From Bacteroidota bacterium (GTDB lineage Bacteria > CLD3 > SB21), in the NCBI GenBank assembly GCA_020438245.1, contig JAGQUY010000002.1, forward strand, positions 1-5,778: a DNA stretch of 5,778 nucleotides. The letters run 5' to 3'. This document shows, in pieces, positions 5,702 through 5,778 of the stretch (the first letter of the stretch is position 1; every line of letters starts with the position of its first letter). The position numbers were made by a program, and so were the translations under genes. The notes beneath the pieces were generated by a model. The model worked only from the letters and a program-made list of their open reading frames with translations, ran no database searches and was not told the origin of the DNA.

Positions 5702-5778
5702 ATTGTCGTCCGCCTATCATGTGATCCAGAACAAATACCCGATTGACAATTTTGTAAAAATAGATTTTCTGATGCACC

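Noticed and set aside
5488..5724. Plus-strand 78-codon frame opposite the small membrane protein
   Set aside because: No Shine-Dalgarno site precedes its ATG, whereas the minus-strand frame has AAGGAGG and a coherent two-helix protein.

Overview
All supported genes in this window lie on the minus strand, so it reads naturally from right to left. Base composition is close to half G+C by eye. Strong Shine-Dalgarno sites, a sigma70-type promoter and an intrinsic terminator show that it is bacterial chromosome. The gene set does not fix the lineage. A cobalamin-dependent QueG, a THEM6-like thioesterase and a complete lysine 6-aminotransferase/aldehyde dehydrogenase pair fit a Gram-negative environmental bacterium (proteobacterial or a less cultured phylum), but this is only an impression.

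Right part (about 2460-5690): a 64-65 residue two-helix membrane protein of unknown function is followed by an NAD(P)-dependent aldehyde dehydrogenase and then L-lysine 6-transaminase (lat). The last two can act in sequence: Lat converts lysine to 2-aminoadipate 6-semialdehyde (which cyclises to piperideine-6-carboxylate), and the dehydrogenase would oxidise it to L-2-aminoadipate. The 149-base gap between them holds only a dubious 33-codon frame that overlaps the dehydrogenase stop codon.

Middle part (about 2220-2462): a consensus-like promoter whose -35 box contains the lat stop codon drives an intact tRNA-Pro(UGG). Next comes a 24-base 5' remnant of a tRNA, most like tRNA-Arg, cut off inside the D stem. 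This looks like the scar of a lost tRNA gene or cluster.

Left part (1-2222): queG (epoxyqueuosine reductase, the last step of queuosine synthesis in tRNA) has no visible Shine-Dalgarno site. It is followed by a gene joining a histone-H1-like lysine/arginine tail to a YbjN-like domain, then a clear intrinsic terminator. The 5' part of a hotdog-fold thioesterase gene begins just 10 bases after the terminator and runs off the left edge.

Most of the window is ordinary metabolism and tRNA biology, and I see no clear undescribed multi-gene system. The points most worth checking are the basic-tail/YbjN fusion, the tRNA remnant, and the terminator placed immediately before the thioesterase start. 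No CRISPR array, insertion sequence or rRNA is visible.
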